Notes under the pieces: generated by a model
What the model saw: the letters and a program-made list of their open reading frames with translations, nothing else
Database searches by the model: none
Told to the model about the DNA's origin: nothing
Shown here: one piece after another, positions 1-10,884 of the stretch
Layout of the letters: the number at the start of each line of letters is the position of its first letter
Numbering within the stretch: the first letter of the stretch is position 1
Program-made: the position numbers and the translations under genes
NCBI RefSeq assembly: GCF_004028635.1
Contig: NZ_RQJW01000003.1
Coordinates: forward strand, 186,001-250,000
Length of the DNA stretch: 64,000 bases
Reading direction: 5' to 3'
Source of the DNA: Streptomyces cyaneus
GTDB lineage: Bacteria > Actinomycetota > Actinomycetes > Streptomycetales > Streptomycetaceae

Positions 1-106
1 GGGGCGGCGGGGCGATGGGTCGGCGGCGCGCTCGTCCGACGGCCGCGAGGAACCCGAGTGCCCCGGCCTGCGCGGCTGCCGGGCATCGAGGGCATAGGCT
101 CGGCGA

Positions 107-727
107 ATGGCGAAGTACTTCGACGTGCACCCCGACAACCCCCAGCCGCGCACCATCTCCCAGGTCGCCGACAGCGTCCGCTCCGGTGCGCTCATCGCGT
201 ATCCGACGGACTCCTGTTATGCGCTGGGCTGCCGACTGGGCAGCCGTGACGGCATCGACCGGATCCGGACCATTCGCCGACTGGACGACCGGCACCATTT
301 CACCCTCGTCTGCCAGGACTTCGCGCAGCTCGGCCAGTTCGTGCTGGTGGACAAGGACGTGTTCCGCGCGATCAAGGCATCGACGCCCGGCAGCTACACC
401 TTCATCCTGCCCGCGACGAAGGAGGTGCCGCGCATGCTCCAGCATCCGAAGAAGAAGACGGTCGGCGTGCGCATCCCCGCCCATGTCGTCACCCAGGCGC
501 TGCTCGCCGAGCTCGGGGAGCCGCTGCTGTCCAGCACGCTGCTGCTGCCCGACGAGGACGAGCCGATGACCCAGGGCTGGGAGATCAAGGACCGGCTCGA
601 CCATGTGCTGGACGCGGTGGTCGACTCCGGGGACTGCGGCACCGAGCCGACGACGGTGATCGACTTCTCCGGCGGTGAGGCCGAGATCGTACGGAAGGGA
701 GCGGGCGACACGTCCAGGTTCGAGTGA
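107..727 (+). CDS. yciO: YciO/YrdC/Sua5-family protein
   Basis: 206 aa, the same length as E. coli YciO as I recall it. The N-terminus MAKYFDVHPDNPQ, the YPTDSCYALGC stretch near residue 34 and the C-terminal PTTVIDFS segment are typical of the YciO branch of the YrdC fold, which binds RNA and ATP-like ligands. YrdC/Sua5 relatives make threonylcarbamoyl-AMP for tRNA t6A; YciO members are related but their exact role is less settled, so a main t6A function is only an inference. The ATG at 107 is chosen because it begins the conserved family N-terminus. The gene stands alone, ahead of a hydrolase on the same strand. Confidence 0.9.
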   Translation: MAKYFDVHPDNPQPRTISQVADSVRSGALIAYPTDSCYALGCRLGSRDGIDRIRTIRRLDDRHHFTLVCQDFAQLGQFVLVDKDVFRAIKASTPGSYTFILPATKEVPRMLQHPKKKTVGVRIPAHVVTQALLAELGEPLLSSTLLLPDEDEPMTQGWEIKDRLDHVLDAVVDSGDCGTEPTTVIDFSGGEAEIVRKGAGDTSRFE

Positions 728-849
728 GACGGGGCGAGGCGGGGGGTGATCGCGGCGTGCGCCGGCTTGCATGCCACGATGATCTCGACCCGGCCCCTCC
801 CGCGGGCCGGCCCTCGCCTACGCCCCACGCAGAGAGGCATGTCCCCGCC

Positions 850-1605
850 ATGACCGCCGTACAGGGAACCGACGTCGACATCGCCACCGAGGACGGCATC
901 GTCGACGCCTATCTGGCCCATCCCGCTGACGGGGAACCCCGTCCGGCGGTCCTGCTCTACATGGACGCCTTCGGTCTGCGGCCCCGGCTCAGGGAGATGG
1001 CGGACCGCCTCGCCGAGGCCGGGTACACGGTGCTGGTACCGAACGTGTTCTACCGTCATGGGCGCGCTCCGGTGGTCGAGTTGCCGGAGTTCATCGATCC
1101 CGGGGCCCGGCCGGAGATCTTCGAGAGCATCATGCCGATCATGCAGGCGCTGACACCCGAACTCGCGATGCGGGACGCCGACGTGTTTCTGCGCTGGCTG
1201 GCCAACTGCCCCGTGGCCGCCGACGGCCCGGTGGCGCTGACCGGCTACTGCATGGGCGCGCGGCTCTCCCTGCTCACCGCGGGCACGTTCCCGGACCGGG
1301 TCGCGGCGGCGGCCGGATTCCACGGCGGACGGCTGGCCACGGAAGCGCCGGACAGCCCGCACCTGGTGGCCGAGCAGATCACCGCCGAGCTGTACTTCGG
1401 CCATGCTGACCAGGACCCGTCCCTGCCGGCCGAGCAGATCGAGCGCCTCGAGAACGCGCTCACCGAGGCGGGGGTCCGGCACCGCTGCGAGGTCTATCCG
1501 GGTGCGGGCCACGGGTTCACGCAGGCCGACACCTCCGCGTACAACCCCGAGGCGGACGAACGGCACTGGGCGGCGCTGCTCGATCTGCTGAAGCGGACGT
1601 TCTGA
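850..1605 (+). CDS. Dienelactone hydrolase family protein
   Basis: 251 aa alpha/beta hydrolase. The nucleophile elbow GYCMGARLS carries Cys, as in true dienelactone hydrolases, and the C-terminal YPGAGHGFT supplies the catalytic His; an acid residue lies in the FGHADQDPS segment. The family opens lactone or ester bonds, classically dienelactone in chloroaromatic degradation, but the many actinobacterial copies have unknown substrates. The frame stays open upstream, but ATG 850 is preceded by AGAGAGG at 831-837 and begins the family-like N-terminus, so I take it as the start. No signal peptide is visible, so it is probably cytoplasmic. Confidence 0.85.
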   Translation: MTAVQGTDVDIATEDGIVDAYLAHPADGEPRPAVLLYMDAFGLRPRLREMADRLAEAGYTVLVPNVFYRHGRAPVVELPEFIDPGARPEIFESIMPIMQALTPELAMRDADVFLRWLANCPVAADGPVALTGYCMGARLSLLTAGTFPDRVAAAAGFHGGRLATEAPDSPHLVAEQITAELYFGHADQDPSLPAEQIERLENALTEAGVRHRCEVYPGAGHGFTQADTSAYNPEADERHWAALLDLLKRTF

Positions 1606-1778
1606 GTATCGATCCCCTCTGGTGTGCTCAGGTGACGTTGCGAAAGAGCGCAGCTGAGAGATCAGAGATGACGACCAGGGCGAACCTGCCCGACGCCTGC
1701 ATGCCGGCGGCCCCGCACTGCGTCTCCCCGGACGAGTACGACGCCTGACGATGCTGCAGCAGGCGGCAAGCGTCCCCC

Positions 1779-1810
1779 CTGTGGCGCCCCGTGTCGGCGG
1801 GGCGCCACAG
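1779..1810. terminator. 12-bp perfect hairpin downstream of rox
   Basis: CTGTGGCGCCCC and GGGGCGCCACAG form a perfect 12-bp stem around an 8-nt loop, beginning 9 bp past the stop codon of the minus-strand monooxygenase gene. There is no T run, which is common for actinobacterial terminators. The rest of 1606-1818 holds no gene I can support. Confidence 0.7.
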
Positions 1811-1818
1811 ATGCTCGA

Positions 1819-3397
<1,579 letters not shown>

Positions 3398-3453
3398 TTT
3401 GCTTTTGGTCTGCTCTTGCTCTTACCGGCCTCGCTCACCCTCGGGCGGGGCGT

Positions 3454-4644
3454 TCACGCTCTCGCCGGAACCGGCCGCCGTACCAGGTAGACGGCCGCGG
3501 TCGAGACGAGGACGGCCATGCAGGCGATGAACACCAGCCCCGCGCCCTCCAGGCCGATCGGGCCCGTCAGTACCCCCACGCCGATGACCGGCACCGAGAT
3601 GCCCGCGTAGGCCACCACGAACAGCGTCGAGATGACTGCCGCGCGCCGGTCCGCCGGAGATGCCTCGGCCACGGCGGCCAGCGCGCCGCGGAACGCCAGT
3701 CCCTGCCCGCCCCCGCCGACGAGCGCGCTCGCCACCACCAGCGCCATCAGGTCCCACCGCAGCGCCCCCGCGAGAAGCGCCAGCCCGGCGAGGAGTCCGG
3801 CGCAGCCCAGCGGCAGCGACCGCCCCACCCCTACCCTGCCGACGGCCAGTTGTCCGGCGGTCGAGGCGAAGAAGGCCAGCGCCACCACCAGCCCGCTCAC
3901 CGCGTGGTCGGCCACGTCGAGGGACTCCGCGAGGAACGCCGGGCTGACCGACGTGAACACCCCGAACAGCGCGAACCCCACGAACGAGGCGATCGCCGCG
4001 GGCCCGAACACCGCCCGAACCTGCGCGGGCAGGCCTGGCCGCTGCGGCCGTACGGTGCTCAGTGGCGACCGCTCCCGTACCGTCTCCGGAAGCCGCAGCA
4101 GGACCGCGGCCGAGCCGGCCACCAGGGCGAGGTGCACGACGAACGGCAGGTACAGCGGCCAGTCGGCGTACTGGGCGAGCACCCCGGCGAGCAGTGGACC
4201 GCAGCCCAGTCCCCCCATGTTGGCCGCCGTAGCCACGAACGTGGCCCGCGAGACGCCGCCCGGTGGCGCCAACTCCATCACGTACGCGGTGGCGGCCCCG
4301 GTGAACAGGCCGGCGGACAACCCCGACAGCAGCCGCCCCGCGTAGAGCCAGCCCAGCCCGGTGGCGCCCAGGAAGCAGAGGGCACTCGCGGCCGCGAAGC
4401 CCAGGCCGCACAGCAGGACCGCGCGCCTTCCCACCGCGTCCGAGGCGTTGCCCACCAGCAGGAGCACGCCGATGACCCCGAAGGCGTACACGGCGTACAC
4501 GATGGTCACCGTCAGCTCGGAGAACCCGAACTTCTCCTGGTAGAGGGGGTAGAGGGGGGTCGGCAGTGTGGTGCCGGCCATGCACACGGCGAACACCGCC
4601 CCGCTGAGCAAACACTCGCGCCACCCTCGGCGATCGCCGTCCAT
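3454..4644 (-). CDS. MFS transporter
   Basis: 396 aa with about 12 hydrophobic segments of the major facilitator fold, ending in a short basic tail (YLVRRPVPARA). The loop after helix 2 reads GNASDAVGRRAVLL, a form of the MFS A motif (GxxxDxxGRR). Predicted drug or metabolite:proton antiporter of the 12-helix DHA1 type in the cytoplasmic membrane; the substrate cannot be read from sequence. The start at ATG 4644 (MDGDRRGW) places the first helix close to the N-terminus; the GTG at 4689 is the alternative. It points toward rox, separated by the 3372-3397 hairpin. Confidence 0.85.
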   Translation of the reverse strand: MDGDRRGWRECLLSGAVFAVCMAGTTLPTPLYPLYQEKFGFSELTVTIVYAVYAFGVIGVLLLVGNASDAVGRRAVLLCGLGFAAASALCFLGATGLGWLYAGRLLSGLSAGLFTGAATAYVMELAPPGGVSRATFVATAANMGGLGCGPLLAGVLAQYADWPLYLPFVVHLALVAGSAAVLLRLPETVRERSPLSTVRPQRPGLPAQVRAVFGPAAIASFVGFALFGVFTSVSPAFLAESLDVADHAVSGLVVALAFFASTAGQLAVGRVGVGRSLPLGCAGLLAGLALLAGALRWDLMALVVASALVGGGGQGLAFRGALAAVAEASPADRRAAVISTLFVVAYAGISVPVIGVGVLTGPIGLEGAGLVFIACMAVLVSTAAVYLVRRPVPARA

Positions 4645-4773
4645 GCCGCCGACGGTAACCCCGCCCGCCGCCCCCGCCCGGCCCGGCACGCCACCGGTAC
4701 GGACTCTCGTACGGCCCCAGGGCGTGATCGGTTCTGGGCCGTCATCGACGGCTCCTCGACGGCGCCGGGATGG

Positions 4774-6042
4774 CTACTGGTGTGCCGGTGATCTGGCCAG
4801 GTGTGCGGCTACGGCCATGACGGCGACGGAGGTCAGGACGATACCGGCACCGACGTACAGCGGCGCCGTGTAGCCGAGGCCCGCGGTGATGGCCGCGCCC
4901 CCGAGCCAGGCGCCGAGGGCGTTGCCGAGGTTGGACGCGGACACGTTGGCACTGGCGGCCAGCGCCGCCCCGTGGGCGTAATCGGTGACGCGAGTGATCA
5001 TGCCGGGCACGCCGGCGAAGCCGAAGAGGCCCATCAGGAACACCAGGATCACCGACGCGACGGCGCTGTCGGCCAGCAGCCCGAACGCGGCCAGGGTGAT
5101 GGTGAGTCCGAGCAGGGCGTGGACCAGGGCGCGGTCACGGTCGCGGTCGGCTGCTCGCCCGCCGATCAGGTTCCCGACGACAAGGCCGACGCCGTACACC
5201 ATCAGCAACCAGGAGACATCCGCCGGTGAGAATCCGCCGACCTCGGTGAACGTGTAGGCGATGTAGCTGAACGCACCGAACATGCCGCCGTAGCTCAACG
5301 CGGTGGCCGTCAGCGTCAGCCAGACCTGCCAGGACCGGAACGCACGGAACTGGGCCCGCAAGTCGCTGGGCGGCACGGGGTGTGAGCTGCTCGTCGCCGC
5401 TGTCGGCGGCTTTTCTCGGCCCGCCCGGCCGGGGACGAGGGCGGCGATTGCGGCCAGCGCCAGGACGCCGATCGCGGTGACCGCCCAGAAGGCCGCTCTC
5501 CAGCCCCAACGCTCGCCCACCCACGCGCCGAACGGCACGCCCAGCACGTTCGCGACCGTCAGGCCGGCGAACATGACCGCCACCGCGCGGGACTTCTTGT
5601 CCGCCGCGACCAGACTGCGAGCGACCAGCGAGCCGATGCCGAAGAAGGAGCCGTGGCACAACGCCGCGACGATCCGGCCGAGCAGCATCACCGGATAGCT
5701 CGGTGCGACGGCCGACAGCAGGTTGCCGATGACGAACAGCGCCACCAGGCCGACCAGGACGGGCTTGCGGGGCAGTCGTGCCGTGGCCGCGGTCAGCGCG
5801 ATGGCGCCGATCGCGACACTCAGGGCGTACCCGGAGATCAGCCGGCCCGCTGCCGCCTCGGACACCGCGAAACTCGACGCCACCTGCGGCAGCAGCCCGG
5901 CGATCAGGAACTCGGTCAGCCCGATGCCGAACCCGCCCAGTGCCAGCGCGATCAGTCCACTGGGCATCCGTCGCCGTTCGGTTGTGCGCGCGTGCGACCC
6001 ATGCAAGCGGAAGTCCGTCTCCCCGGCTCCTGATTCGCTCAT
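4774..6042 (-). CDS. MFS transporter, DHA1/AraJ-like
   Basis: 422 aa, 12 predicted helices. GFGIGLTEFLIAGLLPQV is the signature first helix of the AraJ/NepI/Cml-type DHA1 exporters, and GRIVAALCHGSFFGIG is their typical helix-4 segment. Members export drugs, sugars or nucleosides by proton antiport; the substrate here is unknown. The frame stays open to 6150, but ATG 6042 (MSESGAG) is preceded by GAGGGTGGGG and leaves a plausible cytosolic lead before helix 1. It is the second of two same-strand MFS genes; the arginase-like gene upstream ends 100 bp before its start. Confidence 0.87.
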   Translation of the reverse strand: MSESGAGETDFRLHGSHARTTERRRMPSGLIALALGGFGIGLTEFLIAGLLPQVASSFAVSEAAAGRLISGYALSVAIGAIALTAATARLPRKPVLVGLVALFVIGNLLSAVAPSYPVMLLGRIVAALCHGSFFGIGSLVARSLVAADKKSRAVAVMFAGLTVANVLGVPFGAWVGERWGWRAAFWAVTAIGVLALAAIAALVPGRAGREKPPTAATSSSHPVPPSDLRAQFRAFRSWQVWLTLTATALSYGGMFGAFSYIAYTFTEVGGFSPADVSWLLMVYGVGLVVGNLIGGRAADRDRDRALVHALLGLTITLAAFGLLADSAVASVILVFLMGLFGFAGVPGMITRVTDYAHGAALAASANVSASNLGNALGAWLGGAAITAGLGYTAPLYVGAGIVLTSVAVMAVAAHLARSPAHQ

Positions 6043-6142
6043 GGCCCCACCCTCGTCCCCGGTGGCGGATCTGCCCATGGACAAAGATCGACGACGCTTG
6101 GACGAACGTGCGGACAGCGCGTACCCGGCCCCAGCGGTACGG

Positions 6143-7042
6143 TCAGTCACGCAGGTGATCGGTCCGTGCCGCCAGCCCCCGGCGCAGGCACTCGGCGAGT
6201 CGGGCGGCGATCCTGCCGTCCGGGTCGAGGCGGGGGTTGAAGATCGTGACGTCGAGCCCTACGGCTCCCGGGTCACTCAGCGCCGTATGCAGCACGCCCT
6301 CCAGTTCCTCCCAGGTCAGTCCGCCCGGTTGGCGGTAGTCGACGGCCGGCATGAGCGAGTCGTCCAGGACGTCGACGTCGAGGTGGACCCAGAATCCGGC
6401 GCCGGTGCCGTCGGTGAGTCGGTCGACCGCCTGGCGCGCTGCCGTGGTGGCGCCGGTCGCGCGCACGCCGTCGAGGTCGATCGCGTGCAGGTGGGCCGGG
6501 AGCGGCTGCATCCCGGCCTCGGCCGACTCGGCGGCGTCGCGGAAACCGAAGGCTACGACGTCCTCGTCCCGCAGCAGGGGCCCACGGCCTTCGAGGTCGG
6601 TGAGCAGCCGAGGGCCACGGCCTGTGGCCAGGGCGAGTTCCATCGAGGCAACCTCACCGGCCGGCTCCGCCGGGGGCTGGTAGAAGTCGGTGTGGCCGTC
6701 GAGGAACAGCAGCCCATGGCGTCCGCGGCGGCGCAGCGCGAGGAGGTTGCCGAGCAGGATGCTGCAGTCGCCGCCGAGGACGACGGGAAAACGCCCGGCG
6801 TCGAGGACGCCCCCGACCGCGTCGGCCAGCCGGACGGAGTACTCCGCGATGCCGTGGGGGTTGAGGATCCCGGTGTCGGCGTCCCGCGTCGGGTCGTACG
6901 CCGACGGTTCGACCCGGCCGGCGCGTACCGCATCGAGCCCGACCAGCAGACCGGCGTCGAACAGAGCCTCCGGCAGCTCCTGGACGCCGGACGGCCGCAG
7001 CCCGAGCACGGACGGTGCCTCGATGATCGCCAGTTTCCGCAT
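6143..7042 (-). CDS. Arginase-family hydrolase
   Basis: 299 aa ureohydrolase fold. Metal-binding blocks are visible: GGDCS at about 90-94, LDGHTDF near 114-120 and LDVDVLDDS near 223. Canonical arginase and agmatinase have GGDHS, whose His binds Mn-A; here it is Cys, so one metal ligand is changed while the DxHxD and DVDxxD blocks are kept. The family hydrolyses guanidino or formimino compounds to urea or formamide plus amine. The altered first block argues against a safe arginase or agmatinase call. ATG 7042 begins the fold directly (MRKLAIIEAP). It is divergent from the MHYT gene across a 245-bp gap. Confidence 0.8.
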   Translation of the reverse strand: MRKLAIIEAPSVLGLRPSGVQELPEALFDAGLLVGLDAVRAGRVEPSAYDPTRDADTGILNPHGIAEYSVRLADAVGGVLDAGRFPVVLGGDCSILLGNLLALRRRGRHGLLFLDGHTDFYQPPAEPAGEVASMELALATGRGPRLLTDLEGRGPLLRDEDVVAFGFRDAAESAEAGMQPLPAHLHAIDLDGVRATGATTAARQAVDRLTDGTGAGFWVHLDVDVLDDSLMPAVDYRQPGGLTWEELEGVLHTALSDPGAVGLDVTIFNPRLDPDGRIAARLAECLRRGLAARTDHLRD

Positions 7043-7170
7043 GTCCCGACCCTTCGGCTACCGGACCGCGCCTCCACACCATCTGTGCCACATTCCCGGA
7101 CCCGGCACCACCTGAGGATCGACACCACCTGGTCCGCCTCACTGGCTGAATCTCGCCTTTTAGTGACCGA

Positions 7171-7198
7171 AGTTCAACAAGGTGATGCAGAGTTCAAC
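7171..7198. promoter_or_regulatory. AGTTCAAC direct repeats, 20-bp period
   Basis: AGTTCAAC occurs at 7171-7178 and 7191-7198, two helical turns apart, in the 245-bp divergent gap between the arginase-like and MHYT genes. The spacing suits a dimeric regulator contacting one DNA face. The factor and the regulated direction are unknown. Confidence 0.4.
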
Positions 7199-7287
7199 TG
7201 CTACCGGCGGTAAAGGCTTGATTGATGTCCCCCTTGACGCGTACACCTGCCTTTCACAACAGCCACAACTCTGGGGGGAGTTGGCGT

Positions 7288-8169
7288 ATGCAAGGCACGG
7301 TTGACGGGTTCCGCTATGGAGCGGTGACCCCGGTGGCGGCCTATCTGATGGCCTGCCTGGGAGGGGCGTTGGGACTTCGGTGCATTGTCCGGTCCCTGCT
7401 CGACGGACAGTCGTGGAAGCCGGGTTGGCTGGCGCTCGGCGCCGCGTCGATCGGCTGCGGCATCTGGACGATGCACTTCATCGCCATGATCGGATTCGAG
7501 GTCGAGGAGACCCGGATCCGTTACGACGCGGGCCTGACCGTCCTCAGTCTCACCGTGGCGATCGTCGTCGTCGGCATCGGCGTGTTCATCGTGGGCTATC
7601 TGGGCGCGGGCAAGGGGGCGCTGACCGGCGCGGGCGTCATCACCGGGCTCGGCGTGGCCGCCATGCACTATTTGGGCATGGCCGCGCTGCGCCTCGACGG
7701 CAGCATCCGGTACGACGCGTTCGCCGTGGGGCTCTCCGTTCTGATCGCGATCGTCGCCGCGACCGCCGCACTGTGGGCGGCCGTCACCATCCGGGGTTTT
7801 CTGACCAGCCTCGGGGCCAGCCTGATCATGGGTGTGGCCGTCTCCGGGATGCACTACACGGGTATGGCCGCCGTGAGTGTGCATCTGCACGACACGACCG
7901 GCGGGTCGTGGGCCGGTGACTCGCCCACCTCGCTGCTGCTGCCGATGCTCCTGGGGCCGATGGTCTTCCTCGTGCTGGCCGGAGTGGTGGTGATGTTCGA
8001 CCCGCTCCTGGTCCTCGGAGAGGGTGAACGGGGCCGGTCCGGCGCGGCCCGGCGGTTCGGTGCGAGCAGCGCCGTCGAGCAACAGCCCGGCGCCGATGTC
8101 TCGTTCGCTGCCCCTGTCGGCGGCCGACAGCCGCACCGGAGCCGGGAGCCGTACGCCCACAAGTGGTGA
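7288..8169 (+). CDS. MHYT-domain integral membrane protein
   Basis: 293 aa, about seven transmembrane segments. Three copies of the MHYT signature are visible: MHFIAM, MHYLGM and MHYTGM, each starting a helix. The domain is proposed to bind a metal (possibly Cu) and sense a diatomic gas such as O2, CO or NO. Here no GGDEF, EAL or kinase output domain is attached; the protein ends in an about 50-residue hydrophilic tail. ATG 7288 is chosen for GGGGGGAG at 7272-7279. The metallophosphoesterase gene follows 85 bp downstream on the same strand. Confidence 0.88.
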   Translation: MQGTVDGFRYGAVTPVAAYLMACLGGALGLRCIVRSLLDGQSWKPGWLALGAASIGCGIWTMHFIAMIGFEVEETRIRYDAGLTVLSLTVAIVVVGIGVFIVGYLGAGKGALTGAGVITGLGVAAMHYLGMAALRLDGSIRYDAFAVGLSVLIAIVAATAALWAAVTIRGFLTSLGASLIMGVAVSGMHYTGMAAVSVHLHDTTGGSWAGDSPTSLLLPMLLGPMVFLVLAGVVVMFDPLLVLGEGERGRSGAARRFGASSAVEQQPGADVSFAAPVGGRQPHRSREPYAHKW

Positions 8170-8254
8170 CATGGAGGGGGCGGAAGGCAGGGCGACCCGC
8201 CGAGCCCCTCCTCCCCCTGCTCGGCATCCTCTAGATCATTGTTACGGTGCACCA

Positions 8255-9757
8255 GTGTCTGACTCCTCACGCGATACCGCCGAAGGCGCCGGCTGGGGCG
8301 GCGCCGAACTCGGTGAGTACAAGCGGCTGATGCCGCACAAGGTCGAGAAGATCTCCTGGCTCAACCCGAAGACGCTGTGGGCCGCCCGCAACGGCGTGCT
8401 CGCGTTCTGGTTCGGGGACCCCACGGGGCGTACCCGCAGCCGCTGGGCGGCGCAGCGGGCGGCCGCCGGGGCGCCCGCGGACAAGGTGATCCGGCGCGAC
8501 GACCCGGACAGCTTCTCCTTCCTCGTCATCGGTGACACGGGCGAGGGCGACGACTCCCAGTACGCCGTCGTACCTGGCCTTTTGAAGGTGGGTCAGGACA
8601 CACGGTTCGCGGTCGTCGCGAGTGATGTGATCTATCCGGTGGGCAGCGCCGACGACTACGGCACCAAGTTCTTCCGGCCGTACCAGGACTACCGGGCGCC
8701 CATGTACGCGATACCGGGCAACCACGACTGGTACGAGGACCTCGGCGCGTTCATGCGCGTCTTCTGCGACGACGCCCCGCCCCTCGAACCCGAGGCCGCG
8801 GCGCGTCCGCTCACCAGGGCGTGGCTACGGTCGCTGCTGTGGCACCGGCCGCGCAAGGGGGACGGCCAACGTCTTGTCGAAGCACGGCAGTTGAGGTCGG
8901 CCGCGGCCCAACAAGCCGTTCAGCCGGGGCCGTACTGGGCGATCGACGCCGGGCCGGTGCGGATCATAGGCATCGACACGGGACTGCTGGGGGGCATCGA
9001 CGCCGAACAGGGCGCGTGGCTGCGCGAGGTGTCCAAGGATCCCCGGCCGAAGATCCTCATCACGGGCCAGCCCCTGTACGTGGACGGTGAGCACCACCCC
9101 TGCGCGATCGAAGGGGGCGGCACCGTCGACGAGATCGTCCGCGACCCCGCGCACCGCTATGTCGCGGCGATAGGCGGCGACATCCACAACTACCAGCGCT
9201 ACCCGGTGCAGGTGGACGGCCGCACCATCCAGTACGTGGTCTCGGGCGGCGGCGGTGCGTTCATGCACGCCACGCACACCATTCCGCGGGTCGACATCGC
9301 GAACGTCACCGAGAAGGAGTTCCGCTGCTATCCCCTGCGCGGCGACTCCCTGGCCTTCTACAGCCGACTCTACGGACGCCGGCTGCGCATGCGCCGCCTG
9401 TTCTCCCTCACCGAGGCGGAGGCGACGGCCGTCATCGCCGAGCGGCTGGAGATCCAGCCGGGTCGCGCACCGGCCCCGGACGCCCGCGTCACATGGCGCA
9501 CGCGCCTGGTCGCGGGCCTGCTGGGCACCGGACGCCGACCCGACCGGGCCAAGCGGTTCCGCCTCCCTGTGCGCAAGATCTACACCCAGCTGTTCTCGCC
9601 GAGCTCGGCGACCTACAGCCCACCGTTCTTCAAGTGCTTCCTGCGCCTGGACGTCACCCCGCAGACCGTGCGTCTGCGCTGCTACGCCGCGACCGGCAAC
9701 CGCGCCCAGGAGGTCGACCCGCCGGTCGAGGACGAGGTCACCATTTCCCTGGTCTGA
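8255..9757 (+). CDS. Metallophosphoesterase family protein
   Basis: 500 aa calcineurin-like phosphoesterase. The metal-binding blocks appear in order: VIGDTGEGD near 91-99, SDVIYPVG near 123-130 (a variant of GDxxY), GNHDWYED near 155-162, and GGDIHNYQRY in the middle of the protein. An about 140-residue C-terminal extension follows. Substrates of such purple-acid-phosphatase-like actinobacterial proteins are undefined. There is no signal peptide, so it is probably cytoplasmic. The open frame extends to 8024, inside the MHYT gene, so I take GTG 8255, which begins just ahead of the conserved region; no strong ribosome binding site is seen and the message might be leaderless. Confidence 0.82.
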   Translation: MSDSSRDTAEGAGWGGAELGEYKRLMPHKVEKISWLNPKTLWAARNGVLAFWFGDPTGRTRSRWAAQRAAAGAPADKVIRRDDPDSFSFLVIGDTGEGDDSQYAVVPGLLKVGQDTRFAVVASDVIYPVGSADDYGTKFFRPYQDYRAPMYAIPGNHDWYEDLGAFMRVFCDDAPPLEPEAAARPLTRAWLRSLLWHRPRKGDGQRLVEARQLRSAAAQQAVQPGPYWAIDAGPVRIIGIDTGLLGGIDAEQGAWLREVSKDPRPKILITGQPLYVDGEHHPCAIEGGGTVDEIVRDPAHRYVAAIGGDIHNYQRYPVQVDGRTIQYVVSGGGGAFMHATHTIPRVDIANVTEKEFRCYPLRGDSLAFYSRLYGRRLRMRRLFSLTEAEATAVIAERLEIQPGRAPAPDARVTWRTRLVAGLLGTGRRPDRAKRFRLPVRKIYTQLFSPSSATYSPPFFKCFLRLDVTPQTVRLRCYAATGNRAQEVDPPVEDEVTISLV

Positions 9758-9837
9758 GCCGGGGGCACGGGAACATCATCGGCCGCGGGCCAGTTGGCAC
9801 TGCCGTACGACTCGATCAGTGAACGATGGAGGGGCCC

Positions 9838-10884
9838 GTGCCGCCGACCTCACGACCGCTCAGCAAGCTGGGTTTCCTCACCATCGGACTGTTCGACGAG
9901 GCGGATCCACGTCGGGGCCACGAGTCCACCCTCGAGATCATCGAGCTGGGCGAGCGGCTCGGCTTCGACAGCGCGTGGATCCGCCACCGTCATCTGCAGT
10001 ACGGCATCTCCTCCCCCGTCGCGGTCCTGGCGGCGGCCTCGCAGCGCACCCGCCGTATCGAACTCGGCACTGCCGTCATCCCGCTCGGCTGGGAGAACCC
10101 GCTGCGGCTGGCCGAGGACCTGGCGACGGTCGACCTCCTGTCGGGCGGCCGTATCAACCCGGGCGTCAGCGTGGGTCCGCCGATGCACTACGAGCGCATC
10201 AAGGAGGCCCTCTACCCCGACACGGCGGACGTCGAGGACTTCGGCTACGAGCGGGTGCGGCGGCTGCTGGACTTCGTGCGGGGCAAGCCGGCCACGGACT
10301 TCAGCGGCGTCGAGGGATTCGAAGTGTTCGCGGACCGTGTGCAGCCGCACTCCCCCGGCCTGGGCAGCCGTATGTGGTACGGCGGCGGCAGCCTGCGTTC
10401 GGCGCAGTGGGCCGGCGAGCACGGGATGAACTTCCTGACCAGCAGCGTCGTCAAGGCGGAAGGGCCTGCGGGGGCGGAGGGAGCGGAGGAGTCGCCGGAC
10501 TTCGCGGAGATCCAGCTCGCTCACATACGCGCCTTCCGCGCCCACCATCCCGACGGTGAGAACGCCCGCGTGTCGCAGGGTCTCGTCGTCATCCCCACCG
10601 ACTCCGCGACGCCCGAGCAGCGCGCGAAGTACGAGGAGTACGTCGCCAAGCGCACCCCTCGGACCCTGTCACCGCAGGGTCCGGCGCGCCTGTTGTTCGC
10701 GCCGGACCTCGTCGGTACCTCGGCGGAGATCGCCGAACGCCTCCATGCCCACGCCGCGTTCCGTGAGGTGGACGAAGTGGCGTTCGCGCTGCCGTTCACC
10801 TTCGAGCACGACGACTATGTGCAGATCCTCACCGATGTCGCCGCCCGGCTGGGTCCGGCCCTGGGATGGCGTCCGAAGGCCTGA
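9838..10884 (+). CDS. LLM class flavin-dependent oxidoreductase
   Basis: 348 aa luciferase-like TIM barrel. The N-terminal LGFLTIGLFDEADPRRG, the IELGTAVIPLGWENPLRLAEDLAT block and the WYGGGSLRSAQWAGEHGMNF segment are typical of FMN- or F420-dependent LLM oxidoreductases. The substrate is unknown. Two starts compete: ATG 9826 and GTG 9838, which has GGAGG five bases upstream; I use the latter. Its 3' end runs 56 bp into the 3' end of the opposite-strand megasynthase gene. It could be a tailoring enzyme for that product, but opposite orientation makes this only a possibility. Confidence 0.85.
   Translation: MPPTSRPLSKLGFLTIGLFDEADPRRGHESTLEIIELGERLGFDSAWIRHRHLQYGISSPVAVLAAASQRTRRIELGTAVIPLGWENPLRLAEDLATVDLLSGGRINPGVSVGPPMHYERIKEALYPDTADVEDFGYERVRRLLDFVRGKPATDFSGVEGFEVFADRVQPHSPGLGSRMWYGGGSLRSAQWAGEHGMNFLTSSVVKAEGPAGAEGAEESPDFAEIQLAHIRAFRAHHPDGENARVSQGLVVIPTDSATPEQRAKYEEYVAKRTPRTLSPQGPARLLFAPDLVGTSAEIAERLHAHAAFREVDEVAFALPFTFEHDDYVQILTDVAARLGPALGWRPKA

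Noticed and set aside
394..1566. 390-aa minus-strand open frame over yciO and the dienelactone hydrolase
   Set aside because: It is antisense to two well-supported genes and has no recognisable motif.
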